This document shows positions 35,587 to 45,234 of a stretch of 64,000 bases of DNA, piece after piece. Source of the stretch: Bacteroidota bacterium (GTDB lineage Bacteria; Bacteroidota; Bacteroidia; Chitinophagales; Chitinophagaceae). The first letter of the stretch is position 1. Each line of letters starts with the position of its first letter. The stretch is taken from contig JAUZOD010000001.1 in NCBI GenBank assembly GCA_030706635.1, positions 62,001 through 126,000 of the forward strand, written 5' to 3'. Below the pieces are notes generated by a model. It ran no database searches. It was not told the DNA's origin and worked only from the letters and a program-made list of their open reading frames with translations. The translations under genes and the position numbers were made by a program.

Positions 35587-38208
35587 ATGTGGAAGATCGT
35601 ATTTCGTTGTCTCGTTTTCGGATTAGTGGGCCTGTGCGGCGTGAATGCGCGCTGCTTTGCCCAGGAAATCCATCATTTTACAAAGGGGTTACTGGCTGTT
35701 GTGGGCACCCGGTATGGCCGCGAGGCTTTGTATTCGGACCCACTCGCATTTCAACTGTACAGCCATACATTAAAAATGCCAGTGGCCGGAGCGGTATTCG
35801 GAATGAATGCGAAAGGAAAAGATATTGTCTGGCAGGCTCTGGAAGCCGATAGCCTGCGCCGGTTTCATACCAGGAGGTTAAACAGAGAGGGGGAATTCGG
35901 CGCGCGTGGAGGTTATCTCTACCTGAGTTATGTTTCCGACAAAGGGAAAACAGCGCTGCTGAATATCACCGGGAGTTCTGGATTTTTTTTTAACGGAACA
36001 CCGCATGCAGGAGACATCTACGGTTCCGGCTGGTTTTATATCCCCGTGATGCTTAAAAAAGGAATTAATGAATTATATATCCGTCCTTACGGAGAAGTGG
36101 AGGCAAGCATTCTGTTTCCCGCCAAGGCGGTGCAATTGAATACGGAAGACCCGACCCTGCCTGTTATTGAAGCGGGTGCGGCAGGTAACGATTCCCTGAA
36201 TGCAGCCGTTGTGGTGATCAATAGCTCAACGGCTGATCTGCACAACTACCGGATCAGGGCGGTGCTGGATGGAAAGGAAAACACATCGGAAATACCGGTG
36301 GTGCCGGCCATGAGCAGCCGCAAAGTGGCTTTTGCTTTTAACGGATCAGCTATTCCGGGAAAAGGGCATTACAAATGTTCACTGGCCTTATTGTGTAAAG
36401 GAAAGACGATCGATGAAAAGGAATTGCCCCTGGATGCGGCTGGACCCGGCGAGCAATACAGTGTGACCTTTACAAGCGGAATCGATGGCAGCCTGCAATA
36501 TTACGCGGTGACGCCACAGGACCGGAAAAAAGATTCGGCCACCCCTGCAGGAGACGAAAAGACTACGCGCGGCGCTAATGCAAATGACGCGCCGCCGGGA
36601 ACTGTCTTTGCACAGGGCAGTATTCCCGGCAGGCAGCCTGTTCCTGTTGCCATCGGGATGCCAACCAGCGGACCTGCTCTTTTCCTGTCCGTGCATGGTG
36701 CAGGCGTAGAGGCGATCGGCCAGGCCAGGGCTTACCGCTCCAAAGAATGGGGGACACTGGTGGCAGCGACCAATCGCCGGCCGAGGGGCTTTAACTGGGA
36801 AGACTGGGGAAGGCTGGATGCGCTGGAAGTTTTAAAGCTGGCGAAAGAACGGTTCAGGCCGGACCCGAAATATATTTATCTCACCGGACATTCCATGGGA
36901 GGCCACGGCACCTGGTTCCTGGGTGCGACTTACCCGGATAAATGGGCTGCGATCGGTGCCTGCTCCGGCTATCCGACGTTGAAAGATTACGGCAGCCACG
37001 ACGGGATCGTTCCCGATAGCGGCGCTTCGCCTGTTGAACAGATGCTGATCCGCGCGAGCAACCAGAGCGATGTGATACGGCTGGCCACGAATTACAAGGC
37101 GGTGGGCGTGTATATTCTGCATGGCGATTCGGATAAAGTGGTGCCGGTGAAATATGCCCGGCAGATGCGTCAATTACTGGGAACATTTCAGCCTGACATG
37201 AGCTATTTCGAATATCCTGGCGGAGAACATTGGTTTGGCAACCAGGCTGTCGACTGGAAACCGTTGTTCGATTATTTTAAATGGCATCAACGCCGGCCCG
37301 ACAGCCTCGTGAATAAGATCGATTTTACTACAGCGAGCCCGGGCATATCCGCTTCCTGTTACTGGGCTTGCGTTCAGCAGCAGATCCATCCACTGAACTA
37401 CAGCCGGATGCAACTCACCCGTGATCCGGCCCAACGCACGATCAAGGGAGAAACAGAGAATATCCGGATTCTCGGATTGTCCCTCGCCGGTTTTGGCGCC
37501 AATGAAAAGCTGAAGATCGTTCTGGACGGACTTTCCCCGCTGGAGTATACAACAAAAGATATGACAGATAGCGTATTCCTTTTAAAGAGACAAGGTGCGT
37601 GGACAATCGTTAAGAGGCCCGATGAATTCCAGAAAGGACCTCTGCGAAGCGGCACGTTCAAAGAAGCTTTTAATCACCACATGGTTTTTGTATATGGAAC
37701 CACGGGCAACCGGGAAGAAAATGCGTGGAGTTTAAATAAGGCCCGATACGATGCAGAAAGCTGGTACTATCGCGGCAATGGCGCCGTGGATATCATTTCT
37801 GATAAGGAATATACGCTCAGCAAATATGCCGGCAGGGGCGTGATCCTGTTCGGGAATGCGAGCACGAATGCTGCCTGGAAGCTATTGCTGTCTGATTGCC
37901 CGATCCGGGTTGAACGGGGAAGGATAAGCGCAGGAGACCAGGTATGGGAGGGAGACGAACTCGGCGCCTACTTTGTGTGGCCGCTTCAACATTCTTCTGT
38001 AAGTTGTGTAGGCGTTATCGGCGGCACGGGCCTGAAAGGAATGGAAGCTGCCAATGCAAACCAGTATTTTGCGGGCGCCAGCGGATTCCCGGATTTTATG
38101 CTGTTCGGGCTGGACATGCTGCGGTCGGGTGGTTCAGGCGTTAAGATGGCCGGCTTCTTCGACAATGACTGGAAACTGGTGAAGGAAGATCTGGAGGCAA
38201 ATAAATAA
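35587..38208 (+). CDS. secreted alpha/beta hydrolase (prolyl oligopeptidase-like) with extra domains
   Basis: An 873-residue secreted protein. A signal peptide ends near CFAQEIHH. Residues ~30-300 look like beta-sandwich modules (an N-terminal carbohydrate-binding-like part, then ADLHNYRIRAVLDGKE). The catalytic alpha/beta-hydrolase domain spans ~305-570 with nucleophile Ser436 (YLTGHSMGGHGTW), an acid at Asp514/516 (LHGDSDKVVPV) and His548 (GGEHWFG). The last ~300 residues are a further domain of unknown role (SPGISASCYWACVQQQIHPL onwards). It may be an esterase or peptidase acting on a decorated glycan. It is followed after 32 bases by the GH20 gene, probably in one transcript. Confidence 0.82.
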   Translation: MWKIVFRCLVFGLVGLCGVNARCFAQEIHHFTKGLLAVVGTRYGREALYSDPLAFQLYSHTLKMPVAGAVFGMNAKGKDIVWQALEADSLRRFHTRRLNREGEFGARGGYLYLSYVSDKGKTALLNITGSSGFFFNGTPHAGDIYGSGWFYIPVMLKKGINELYIRPYGEVEASILFPAKAVQLNTEDPTLPVIEAGAAGNDSLNAAVVVINSSTADLHNYRIRAVLDGKENTSEIPVVPAMSSRKVAFAFNGSAIPGKGHYKCSLALLCKGKTIDEKELPLDAAGPGEQYSVTFTSGIDGSLQYYAVTPQDRKKDSATPAGDEKTTRGANANDAPPGTVFAQGSIPGRQPVPVAIGMPTSGPALFLSVHGAGVEAIGQARAYRSKEWGTLVAATNRRPRGFNWEDWGRLDALEVLKLAKERFRPDPKYIYLTGHSMGGHGTWFLGATYPDKWAAIGACSGYPTLKDYGSHDGIVPDSGASPVEQMLIRASNQSDVIRLATNYKAVGVYILHGDSDKVVPVKYARQMRQLLGTFQPDMSYFEYPGGEHWFGNQAVDWKPLFDYFKWHQRRPDSLVNKIDFTTASPGISASCYWACVQQQIHPLNYSRMQLTRDPAQRTIKGETENIRILGLSLAGFGANEKLKIVLDGLSPLEYTTKDMTDSVFLLKRQGAWTIVKRPDEFQKGPLRSGTFKEAFNHHMVFVYGTTGNREENAWSLNKARYDAESWYYRGNGAVDIISDKEYTLSKYAGRGVILFGNASTNAAWKLLLSDCPIRVERGRISAGDQVWEGDELGAYFVWPLQHSSVSCVGVIGGTGLKGMEAANANQYFAGASGFPDFMLFGLDMLRSGGSGVKMAGFFDNDWKLVKEDLEANK

Positions 38209-38240
38209 ATGGAATAGCAGAGCGAGCAATAACCCTTAAG

Positions 38241-40537
38241 ATGAACCGAAATATTTTTCTTCTATTCCTGCTTCCATTTTTTGGACGGGCACAGCAGCTG
38301 GCGAGCATTGTTCCGGAGCCGGCATCGGTGACAATGGAAAATGGCCGGTTTGTATTTTCATCCGCAACATCCGTTCAGTTTCATCGTGGTGACCGGGAAC
38401 TGATAACAGCCATGTATCCCCTGTTCCTGAAATTTAAACAAGCCGCAGGATTTGATCTGGGAAAGAAGAAAAAAAAATCTTCGCTGTCGCTCATCGAAAT
38501 CAGGCTGGATAGCAGGCTGACGAACGACGAAGCTTACCGTCTCTTCATCAAACCCAACCGTATCTCAATACGGGCGAAAACACCTGCCGGTGTTTTTTAT
38601 GCGGTGCAGAGCCTGCTTCAATTACTGCCAGTGCAAATCGAGGAAAACACAAAACAGGAAAATATCAGTTGGTCGGTGCCCTGTGTGCAAATAGAAGACG
38701 CCCCGCGTTTCGGATACCGCGGCGTTATGCTGGACGTGGCCCGTCACTATATGCCGCTGGACTTCATAAAAAAACTGATCGACCTGCTCGCAATGCAAAA
38801 GATGAACCGGCTGCATCTGCACTTAACGGACAGTCAGGGCTGGCGTTTTGAAAGTAAAAATATCCCAAGCTCATGCAGATCGGAGCCTACCGGAAAGGAA
38901 CTCCGCTGAATACGACCTACGATTACAATTCAAGGCCTGGAGACAGTCTGTATGGCGGATATTATACCCAGAAACAGTTAAAAGACCTTGTAAAATATGC
39001 CGCAGACCGGTTCATTACCATCATTCCCGAAATTGAAATGCCGGCCCACAGTAAGTCGGCGCTGGCTTCTTATCCTGAGCTCGCCTGTCTGGACAGTACC
39101 GGGAAACGCTTTGCCTACCCTGAACATATCCAGGATGAATATTGCACGAAAGATGAAACCTTTGAATTCCTTGATACTATTCTGTCGGAGGTGATGGATG
39201 TGTTTCCATCTCCCTATATCCACATAGCCGGTGATGAAGCCAGCAAGGTCAATTGGAAAACCTGTCCCCTCTGCCAAAAGCGGATGAAAGAAGAAGGACT
39301 GAGAACCGGGGAAGAACTACAGAGCTATTTTATCCGGCGCATCGAAAAATTCGTGAACAGCAGAGGAAGAAATATCATCGGCTGGGATGAAATCCTGCAG
39401 GGCGGTCTGGCACCCAATGCCACCGTGATGAGCTGGACGGGGATCGAAGGCGGAATTAAAGCGGCGCAGCAAAAGCACAACGTGATCATGACCCCCGGAG
39501 AATATTGCTACTTTGACCATTATCAAACGAATGCACCGGGCGAACCCGTGGCGATTGGAGGACTCACTACACTGCCCAAAACCTATTCCTATGACCCCGT
39601 TCCGGCCGGGTTAACCGGCGATGAGGCAAAATACATTCTCGGTGCGCAGGGGAACCTTTGGACTGAATTCATTCCTGAACCCTCCAAAGCCGAGTACATG
39701 CTATTCCCGAGGTCCATTGCTTTGGCCGAAGTGGATTGGACTCCGGTTTCACGAAAAGATTACGCCGGTTTCATATCCCGCCTGACCCGTTATTTAAAAC
39801 GGCTCGATGTTTATCAGGTGAATTACAGCAGGCATTTATTTGAGATCCGTTTAAATACTTCGCTTACCCAGGGCAGTGAGTTGATGGCCACACTGAGCGG
39901 CGTACCGGGTCCTTATCAAATTCATTATACCCTGGATGGTTCAAAGCCGGTATCCTCATCATCCCTGTACAGCAGGCCCTTCTCCATTAGAAAAAGTTGT
40001 ACGCTCACTGCGGCTGTATTGGTTGATCATCAGATCATCGACCTGGAAAAAAAGAGCCTCGTTCTTCACAAAGCGGTCGGCCAGCAAATCAGTCTTCAGA
40101 CCCCGCCCAGCAGATACTATAATAAAGGTGGCGACACGGCCTGGGTAAACGGTCATCTCGGAAATGATGACCGGTTTAACGACGATGACTGGCTTGGCTG
40201 GAACGGCAGCAATTTCGATGGCACCATTCATTTTGCATCGACTACCCAAACATCTACCCTGCATACCCGGTTTTTCCACGAGCCGGCCAGTGGAGTTTGG
40301 GTACCCAAAATAGTCACTGTTCAGATTTCAGACAACGGTGTAGATTTTAAAACGGTAGCGGAGAAAAAAATGGATGTTCCGGCGAATGCAGGAGCAGCGC
40401 CGTTTACCCTGAGCTGGCCGGAAGCAGATACCAAATATCTCCGCATCATTGCCTCACCTTATGGCGCCATCCCGTCCGGAAGTCCGGATGCCGGGGATGA
40501 TGCATGGCTTTTTGTGGATGAGATGATAGTAGAATAG
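38241..40537 (+). pseudogene. GH20 beta-N-acetylhexosaminidase interrupted by a one-base frameshift
   Basis: The first frame (38241-38909) encodes a signal peptide, the GH20b N-terminal domain and the barrel start FGYRGVMLDVARHYM and MNRLHLHLTDSQGWRFE. The second (38873-40537) continues MQIGAYRKGT, IPEIEMPAHSKSALASYPEL, and the catalytic Asp-Glu in YIHIAGDEASK (codons 39233-39238). It ends with a chitobiase C-terminal-like and an F5/8-type carbohydrate-binding module. Adding one A to the run at 38856-38860 restores a single ~765-residue enzyme reading SKKYPKLMQIG. This is either a real inactivating mutation, phase variation or an assembly error. Every other part looks intact. Confidence 0.88.
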
Positions 40538-40574
40538 AGGGGTTTGTCTGGATATATCGCACGAACACCTGCAA

Positions 40575-40820
40575 TTACCTGAAATGATTATCAATTTGCA
40601 CTCCGAGTTCATCCACCAGATGAACGAGTTCAGAATCTTCGGGAATCGAAGTCCAGTATAGAATACCCCCGGACCGAACGGCCTTTGTCAGATACAGGTA
40701 AGCGTTATTAAAAAAAATCTGATAGGTAACCCGTCCCCTGTTTTCGATCAGGTTACAGGTATAATGGTTGCCTTTGTATTCAATCTGGAAGTTTTTTGTG
40801 TTGGCGGTTTCGTGCATCAT
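40575..40820 (-). CDS. small hypothetical protein (81 aa)
   Basis: A short soluble protein without a signal peptide or membrane segment. It reads as a compact beta-rich domain: FQIEYKGNHYTCNLIENRG, VTYQIFFNNAYLYLTKAV, then GGILYWTSIPED and an acidic helical end LVHLVDELGVQIDNHF. I do not recognise the family by name, but it resembles short conserved proteins of Chitinophagaceae. It stands alone between the GH20 gene (convergent) and osmC (same strand, 176 bases upstream). Codon use and start (ATG ATG) look real. Confidence 0.6.
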   Translation of the reverse strand: MMHETANTKNFQIEYKGNHYTCNLIENRGRVTYQIFFNNAYLYLTKAVRSGGILYWTSIPEDSELVHLVDELGVQIDNHFR

Positions 40821-40996
40821 AACAATAATAGGTTTACTGATCAGGAAGGCATAAATACCCCGTCAAGATCGAAAGACGCAATTGCTGAAGAATTGTTGCA
40901 GCCAGAACTAAAATTATTTCAGACATGGAAACGAAGAGGAGAGAACTCCCGCGGTTTAAGATAAATTTAACAGTCCTTTTTACGAGCACACGCCAG

Positions 40997-41503
40997 CTAA
41001 CGTGAGCTATAGGATGTTTCAATGGTAACTCCACTGGTCAAGGTTTGATAAACTACGCAGTACCTTTCTGTTAGCTTTGCCAGGGTTTGAAGTTGTTCAG
41101 GCATCGCGTCCGAATCAAGGATAAAACTCAGGCGTATGGATTTAAACCCCACGGGCGCTTCCTTTGAGACGCCCAGAGTTCCGCGAAAATCCAAATCACC
41201 TTCCGCTTTTATCAGGCCATCTCTAAGGTCAACACCGATTGCCGTTGACACCGCACGTAAAGTGACTCCTGCGCAGGCCACCAATGCTTCCAGGAGTAAA
41301 TCGCCTGAACAGGCCAGCATACCATTACCCCCTGTTGCAGGATGCAAACCCGCTTCCACCAGGGCTCTGCCCGTTTCAACCTTACAAGATATGCCCTCCC
41401 CTATCTTTCCTTCCGCCTTAAGCGTAATCATGGCGGATTCGGGTTGCTCCCGGTATTTATCTTTCAGGGGAGCCTGCTGCGCTCTTAATTCTTCTGATTT
41501 CAT
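40997..41503 (-). CDS. OsmC family peroxiredoxin-like protein
   Basis: A 168-residue OsmC/Ohr-superfamily protein. The N-terminal peroxidatic Cys is probably in EALVACAGVTLRAV, and the second in LTERYCVVYQTLTSGVTIE, which matches the OsmC/YhfA pattern. The N-terminal strands (GEGISCKVETGRALVEAGLHP) belong to the fold. OsmC-like proteins reduce organic hydroperoxides in the cytoplasm. The protein is the single-domain type. It is isolated, with no obvious operon partner. Confidence 0.85.
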   Translation of the reverse strand: MKSEELRAQQAPLKDKYREQPESAMITLKAEGKIGEGISCKVETGRALVEAGLHPATGGNGMLACSGDLLLEALVACAGVTLRAVSTAIGVDLRDGLIKAEGDLDFRGTLGVSKEAPVGFKSIRLSFILDSDAMPEQLQTLAKLTERYCVVYQTLTSGVTIETSYSSR

Positions 41504-41551
41504 TTCTCAATTTATTTAATTGCCTAAAATAACCTGTCCATTCATCGAAAT

Positions 41552-42880
41552 TCAACGGACCGGTGTCATTTTCGGAACCAATAATTTAAACATAATCATC
41601 CAGGCAGCGAAATATCCAATGCCACAGTATAAAAACAAAATGTAGTAACCAGTCTGAATATTTCCTAGGGCCTTATAATAATCGAACAGATGTCCGGCCA
41701 CCTCCGCTATCACCATACCACCGATGGCGCCGGCCATCCCGCCTATGCCGACAACGGAGCCCACGGAGCTTTTCGGAAACATGTCAGAAACGGTCGTGAA
41801 CAAATTGGCAGACCAGGCCTGGTGTGCGGACGCGGCAATGCCAATGATAATGATCGCGTACCACATGTGATAACTCCCGGCAGCCTGAGAAACGATGATC
41901 AGCAAAGGGAAAAAGGCATAGATAAGCATTGATGTCTTTCTTGACCTGATAATGCCCCAGCCTTTATTTTTTACAAACCACATGGGCAGCCATCCGCCAA
42001 ACAAACTGGCCACACCCGCCAGCGTATAAACAAATGCGATGGGAAAGCTCACCTGCATGCCCGTGAGGTTGTACTGTGAATGCAGGAATGCAGGCAGCCA
42101 GAATAATAAGAACCACCAGATGCCATCCGTCAGGAATTTTCCGGCGATAAAAGCCCAGGTTTGCTTATAAGCCATCAATCTAATCCATGAAATTTTTGGT
42201 TTTTCCTCCGGGTTTGTAACTTCCGGATAATCTTCCACGTCGCTGTGGATATAATCGAACTCGGCTTTGGAGAGCCTTTTTTGTTTTGACGGAACTTCGT
42301 AGAATATGAACCAGAAGATCAGCCAGATAAACCCGATAGCACCTGTGGATATAAAAGCGATTTTCCAGCTGTAATGGACCGCGAGATAAGGCACCAGCAA
42401 CGGGCCGAGGATGGCGCCGATGCTCGTTCCCGAATTAAAGATACCCCCGGCGAAAGCCCGCTCTTTCCTCGGAAACCATTCGGCAATTGTTTTAAATGCC
42501 GCGGGGAAATTGCCTGCTTCTGTGATTCCGAGCAGGGAGCGAAAAAACATAAAGCTCAGGGTGCCGGTGGCAAAAGCGTGTAAAATGGATGCAAAACTCC
42601 AGAGAGTCAGTGTTATCGCATATCCCAATTTCGTTCCGATGCTATCTATTATTCTGCCGGCACCAACCATGCCGATGGCGTAAGCAAACTGAAAAGCCAC
42701 CACGATATTGGAGTAATCAGATTCAGTCCACCTAAACTCCTTTTCCAGCGTAGGTTTCAGCAGACTGATTACCTGGCGGTCCAGGTAATTGATCGTGGTT
42801 GCATAAAAGACCAGCGAACAAATAGTCCAGCGGTATCTTCCTATGTTTGCCTTCGGCGCTAAACTATTTTGCATTGACAT
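41552..42880 (-). CDS. MFS transporter, ACS family (hexuronate/sugar-acid transporter-like)
   Basis: A 442-residue inner-membrane carrier with 12 predicted helices. The MFS signature between helices 2 and 3 reads GRIIDSIGTKLGYAITL, and the first helix region RWTICSLVFYATTINYLDRQ is typical of the anion:cation symporter (ExuT/GudP) branch, which carries hexuronates, glucarate or galactonate with protons. The substrate is inferred only by resemblance. It begins 10 bases downstream of the PVC-type haem protein gene, so these two are likely co-transcribed. Confidence 0.88.
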   Translation of the reverse strand: MSMQNSLAPKANIGRYRWTICSLVFYATTINYLDRQVISLLKPTLEKEFRWTESDYSNIVVAFQFAYAIGMVGAGRIIDSIGTKLGYAITLTLWSFASILHAFATGTLSFMFFRSLLGITEAGNFPAAFKTIAEWFPRKERAFAGGIFNSGTSIGAILGPLLVPYLAVHYSWKIAFISTGAIGFIWLIFWFIFYEVPSKQKRLSKAEFDYIHSDVEDYPEVTNPEEKPKISWIRLMAYKQTWAFIAGKFLTDGIWWFLLFWLPAFLHSQYNLTGMQVSFPIAFVYTLAGVASLFGGWLPMWFVKNKGWGIIRSRKTSMLIYAFFPLLIIVSQAAGSYHMWYAIIIIGIAASAHQAWSANLFTTVSDMFPKSSVGSVVGIGGMAGAIGGMVIAEVAGHLFDYYKALGNIQTGYYILFLYCGIGYFAAWMIMFKLLVPKMTPVR

Positions 42881-42890
42881 GTGTTAACGG

Positions 42891-45194
42891 CTATTTCGAT
42901 TTATTCAATTCTTCTTCAGTAAAAGATTTTTGACGATCCTTAAGGATCTTCCGGATATTGACGACATCACCCGCTTTTATTTTACCTGCCCTGTTGCTCC
43001 ATGAGCCACGTATAAAACTAAGCACCTGGGCTATATCTTCATCAGAGAAATCTTTATTCGTACCGATACCCGGCATTTCTCCGCTTACTTGGGGCGCTTT
43101 ATATTCTTTCCCTGCTACTTTAATCGGCCCGCTTAGTCCATATAGAACAATTGAAATTAATTTATCCTTGTCTCCCTGCACCCAGTTGGAACTATTTAAT
43201 GGCGGGGCCAGTCCGTTTACTCCATTGCCATCCACACCATGGCAGGTTTGACAAACAGCATGAAATAACGCAAACCCTTTGGGGAATTCCTCTGCAAGCG
43301 CTTTCAGGTTGCTGTTGTTCTTTGCCTCTGCGATATCAGCCATCAGTTTTTTTAATCTTTTATTGATGAGGATGCTGCTGTCTGCACTGAGGCTAAGCGC
43401 TTCCTTATAAAAATCCGATTCCCTGTTCTCCAGATTGCTTATAATACCATCAGCAACATATCTGTTCCCGGGATATTTTTTTGCCAATGTCAGCAAAAGC
43501 TGTTGCGTCGCCGCCGGGTTTAAAGACTCAAAGCTGTGGGCCAGATAAGAAATATAAGGTGCAGCCAGCGTGTCATTGTTATTGATCATTTCCAGCAACA
43601 CCTGTAGAAACTGCCGGTAATTTCCCCTGTCAACCACAGATGGCAACACCGTCAGGGCCTGCATGCGGATAGTCCAGTCATTTTGTTTAAGCAATGGAAG
43701 CAGGTCCGCGGATCGCAAAACAGCCAGGCCTTCCATGGTCCATAAAGCATGAATGACTGACAATGGGTTTTCCGTATTTCTTAAAAGATCGCGCAGGGCC
43801 GGGGCCACCCGTTTATCCTTTCGATCCACCAGGAGTTGCTGCGCCTTGTTTCTAACCCAGCCATTTGGGTTCTTCAATAATTCAACCAGCTGGCTATTAT
43901 CTTCTGTGAAATGAATGGTCTCCTCTTTTGCGTCCAGGGGAACCACCTTGTAGATGCGGCCGCAGGAAAGCGGCTTCGTCAATTCCCTCTTCCTTATTTC
44001 GCTTTTCAGGTAGGGCGTTAAATAGGTTTTATGCTGTAGAATGCCCCGGTACATGTCGACAATATAAAGCGCACCGCCCGGTGCATTATATAAGCTTACA
44101 GGCCGGAACCGTTCATCTTCGCTGGCCAGGAATTCTTCTTTTACATACGCTTCCTCACCATTTGTAGAATAGCCGTGATCAATTAAAATATCTCTTTTAA
44201 TTAAGTTACCTGCCGGCTCGGCCACAAAGGCATTTCCATAAAATGCCTTACCAAATAAAGTACTGGTGTAAATCAAAGGGCTGCAGGCGGCAGTAAAATT
44301 TACCAGCCGGAGACTGTCGTCCAGAATACCCTCCATGTATCCACGATTAACCCCCGGTGTGGGCCTCGCGGGATAAACCCTGTTGTCGCGAACGATCCTT
44401 TCATCATATCCCGCCACTTCCTGCTGATGTTTATTGGTAGCGCCCAGTCCCGGGCTAAAAAAATCGCCTTCCAAATTAACCTCATTGCTGTTATAATACA
44501 AACGTCCCTGGTCATCCGCCGATATCCCCCATTGTCCCCGGAAATGCGTTTTTTCCACCAGCCAGTGGTCTCCCATTTTCCGGTATCGTTTAGCGGATTT
44601 CGCGTTGTATATCCAGTTATCCAGATCCCTGAACAATCCATTGGGCTGATGCTCCACATTTCCGCCTTCCGCGTAGGCAGAATCTACCAGTGTTTTTTTA
44701 ACCGGCTTGTCGTTTTGAATTTCATAATACCACAGCTTAGGAGGTTCAGCAACAAGAATTCCATTTTCAATTAAACACAGTGCCCTGGGCAATACCAGAG
44801 AGTCTAAAAACACTTTGCGTTCATCCATTACGCCGTCTCCGTCCCGGTCACTCAGGATAACGATTTTACCACTGGGCTTGTCTTCTCCTGTGCCCAATGT
44901 ATCCGGCATAAAATCCTGCATTTCCAGCACCCAGATACGTCCCTGTTCATCAAAGTTTAAAGCAACCGGAGCGGTGACCAATGGCTCTGCTGCCACGAGC
45001 TTTACCGTAAAGCCATTTACAACATGCATTTTCTTCAGGGATTCTTCCGGAGATAGCACCGGAGAAGGCGGAATGTTTTGCCTGAGCGCCAGAGAATCCG
45101 ATTTGTCATTTTTCTTTTCAGCCAGCTTGCAGCTTTGTCCGGCTGCCATGATCAGTACACAAACAATTGTTAAAGACCTTGCAGAATACATCAT
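42891..45194 (-). CDS. PVC-type haem-binding CxxCH lipoprotein (beta-propeller dehydrogenase-like plus cytochrome c)
   Basis: A 767-residue lipoprotein (lipobox AGQSCK near residue 22). The first ~420 residues form a quinoprotein-like beta-propeller (PVC-type region: VAPVALNFDEQGRIWVLEMQ, GALYIVDMYRGILQHKTYLT). A HEAT-like helical repeat domain follows (~430-640: VRNKAQQLLVDRKDKRVAPAL). A C-terminal cytochrome c module has CQTCHGVDGNG with a later Met in GEMPGIG as likely axial ligand. Such proteins are found with sugar oxidation genes in Planctomycetes and Bacteroidota and may pass electrons from a periplasmic dehydrogenation to the respiratory chain. No reaction is proven. Confidence 0.88.
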   Translation of the reverse strand: MMYSARSLTIVCVLIMAAGQSCKLAEKKNDKSDSLALRQNIPPSPVLSPEESLKKMHVVNGFTVKLVAAEPLVTAPVALNFDEQGRIWVLEMQDFMPDTLGTGEDKPSGKIVILSDRDGDGVMDERKVFLDSLVLPRALCLIENGILVAEPPKLWYYEIQNDKPVKKTLVDSAYAEGGNVEHQPNGLFRDLDNWIYNAKSAKRYRKMGDHWLVEKTHFRGQWGISADDQGRLYYNSNEVNLEGDFFSPGLGATNKHQQEVAGYDERIVRDNRVYPARPTPGVNRGYMEGILDDSLRLVNFTAACSPLIYTSTLFGKAFYGNAFVAEPAGNLIKRDILIDHGYSTNGEEAYVKEEFLASEDERFRPVSLYNAPGGALYIVDMYRGILQHKTYLTPYLKSEIRKRELTKPLSCGRIYKVVPLDAKEETIHFTEDNSQLVELLKNPNGWVRNKAQQLLVDRKDKRVAPALRDLLRNTENPLSVIHALWTMEGLAVLRSADLLPLLKQNDWTIRMQALTVLPSVVDRGNYRQFLQVLLEMINNNDTLAAPYISYLAHSFESLNPAATQQLLLTLAKKYPGNRYVADGIISNLENRESDFYKEALSLSADSSILINKRLKKLMADIAEAKNNSNLKALAEEFPKGFALFHAVCQTCHGVDGNGVNGLAPPLNSSNWVQGDKDKLISIVLYGLSGPIKVAGKEYKAPQVSGEMPGIGTNKDFSDEDIAQVLSFIRGSWSNRAGKIKAGDVVNIRKILKDRQKSFTEEELNKSK

Positions 45195-45234
45195 CAGCTT
45201 TATTCAATTTTTCCGTTCGAATTAACGAGGCAGT

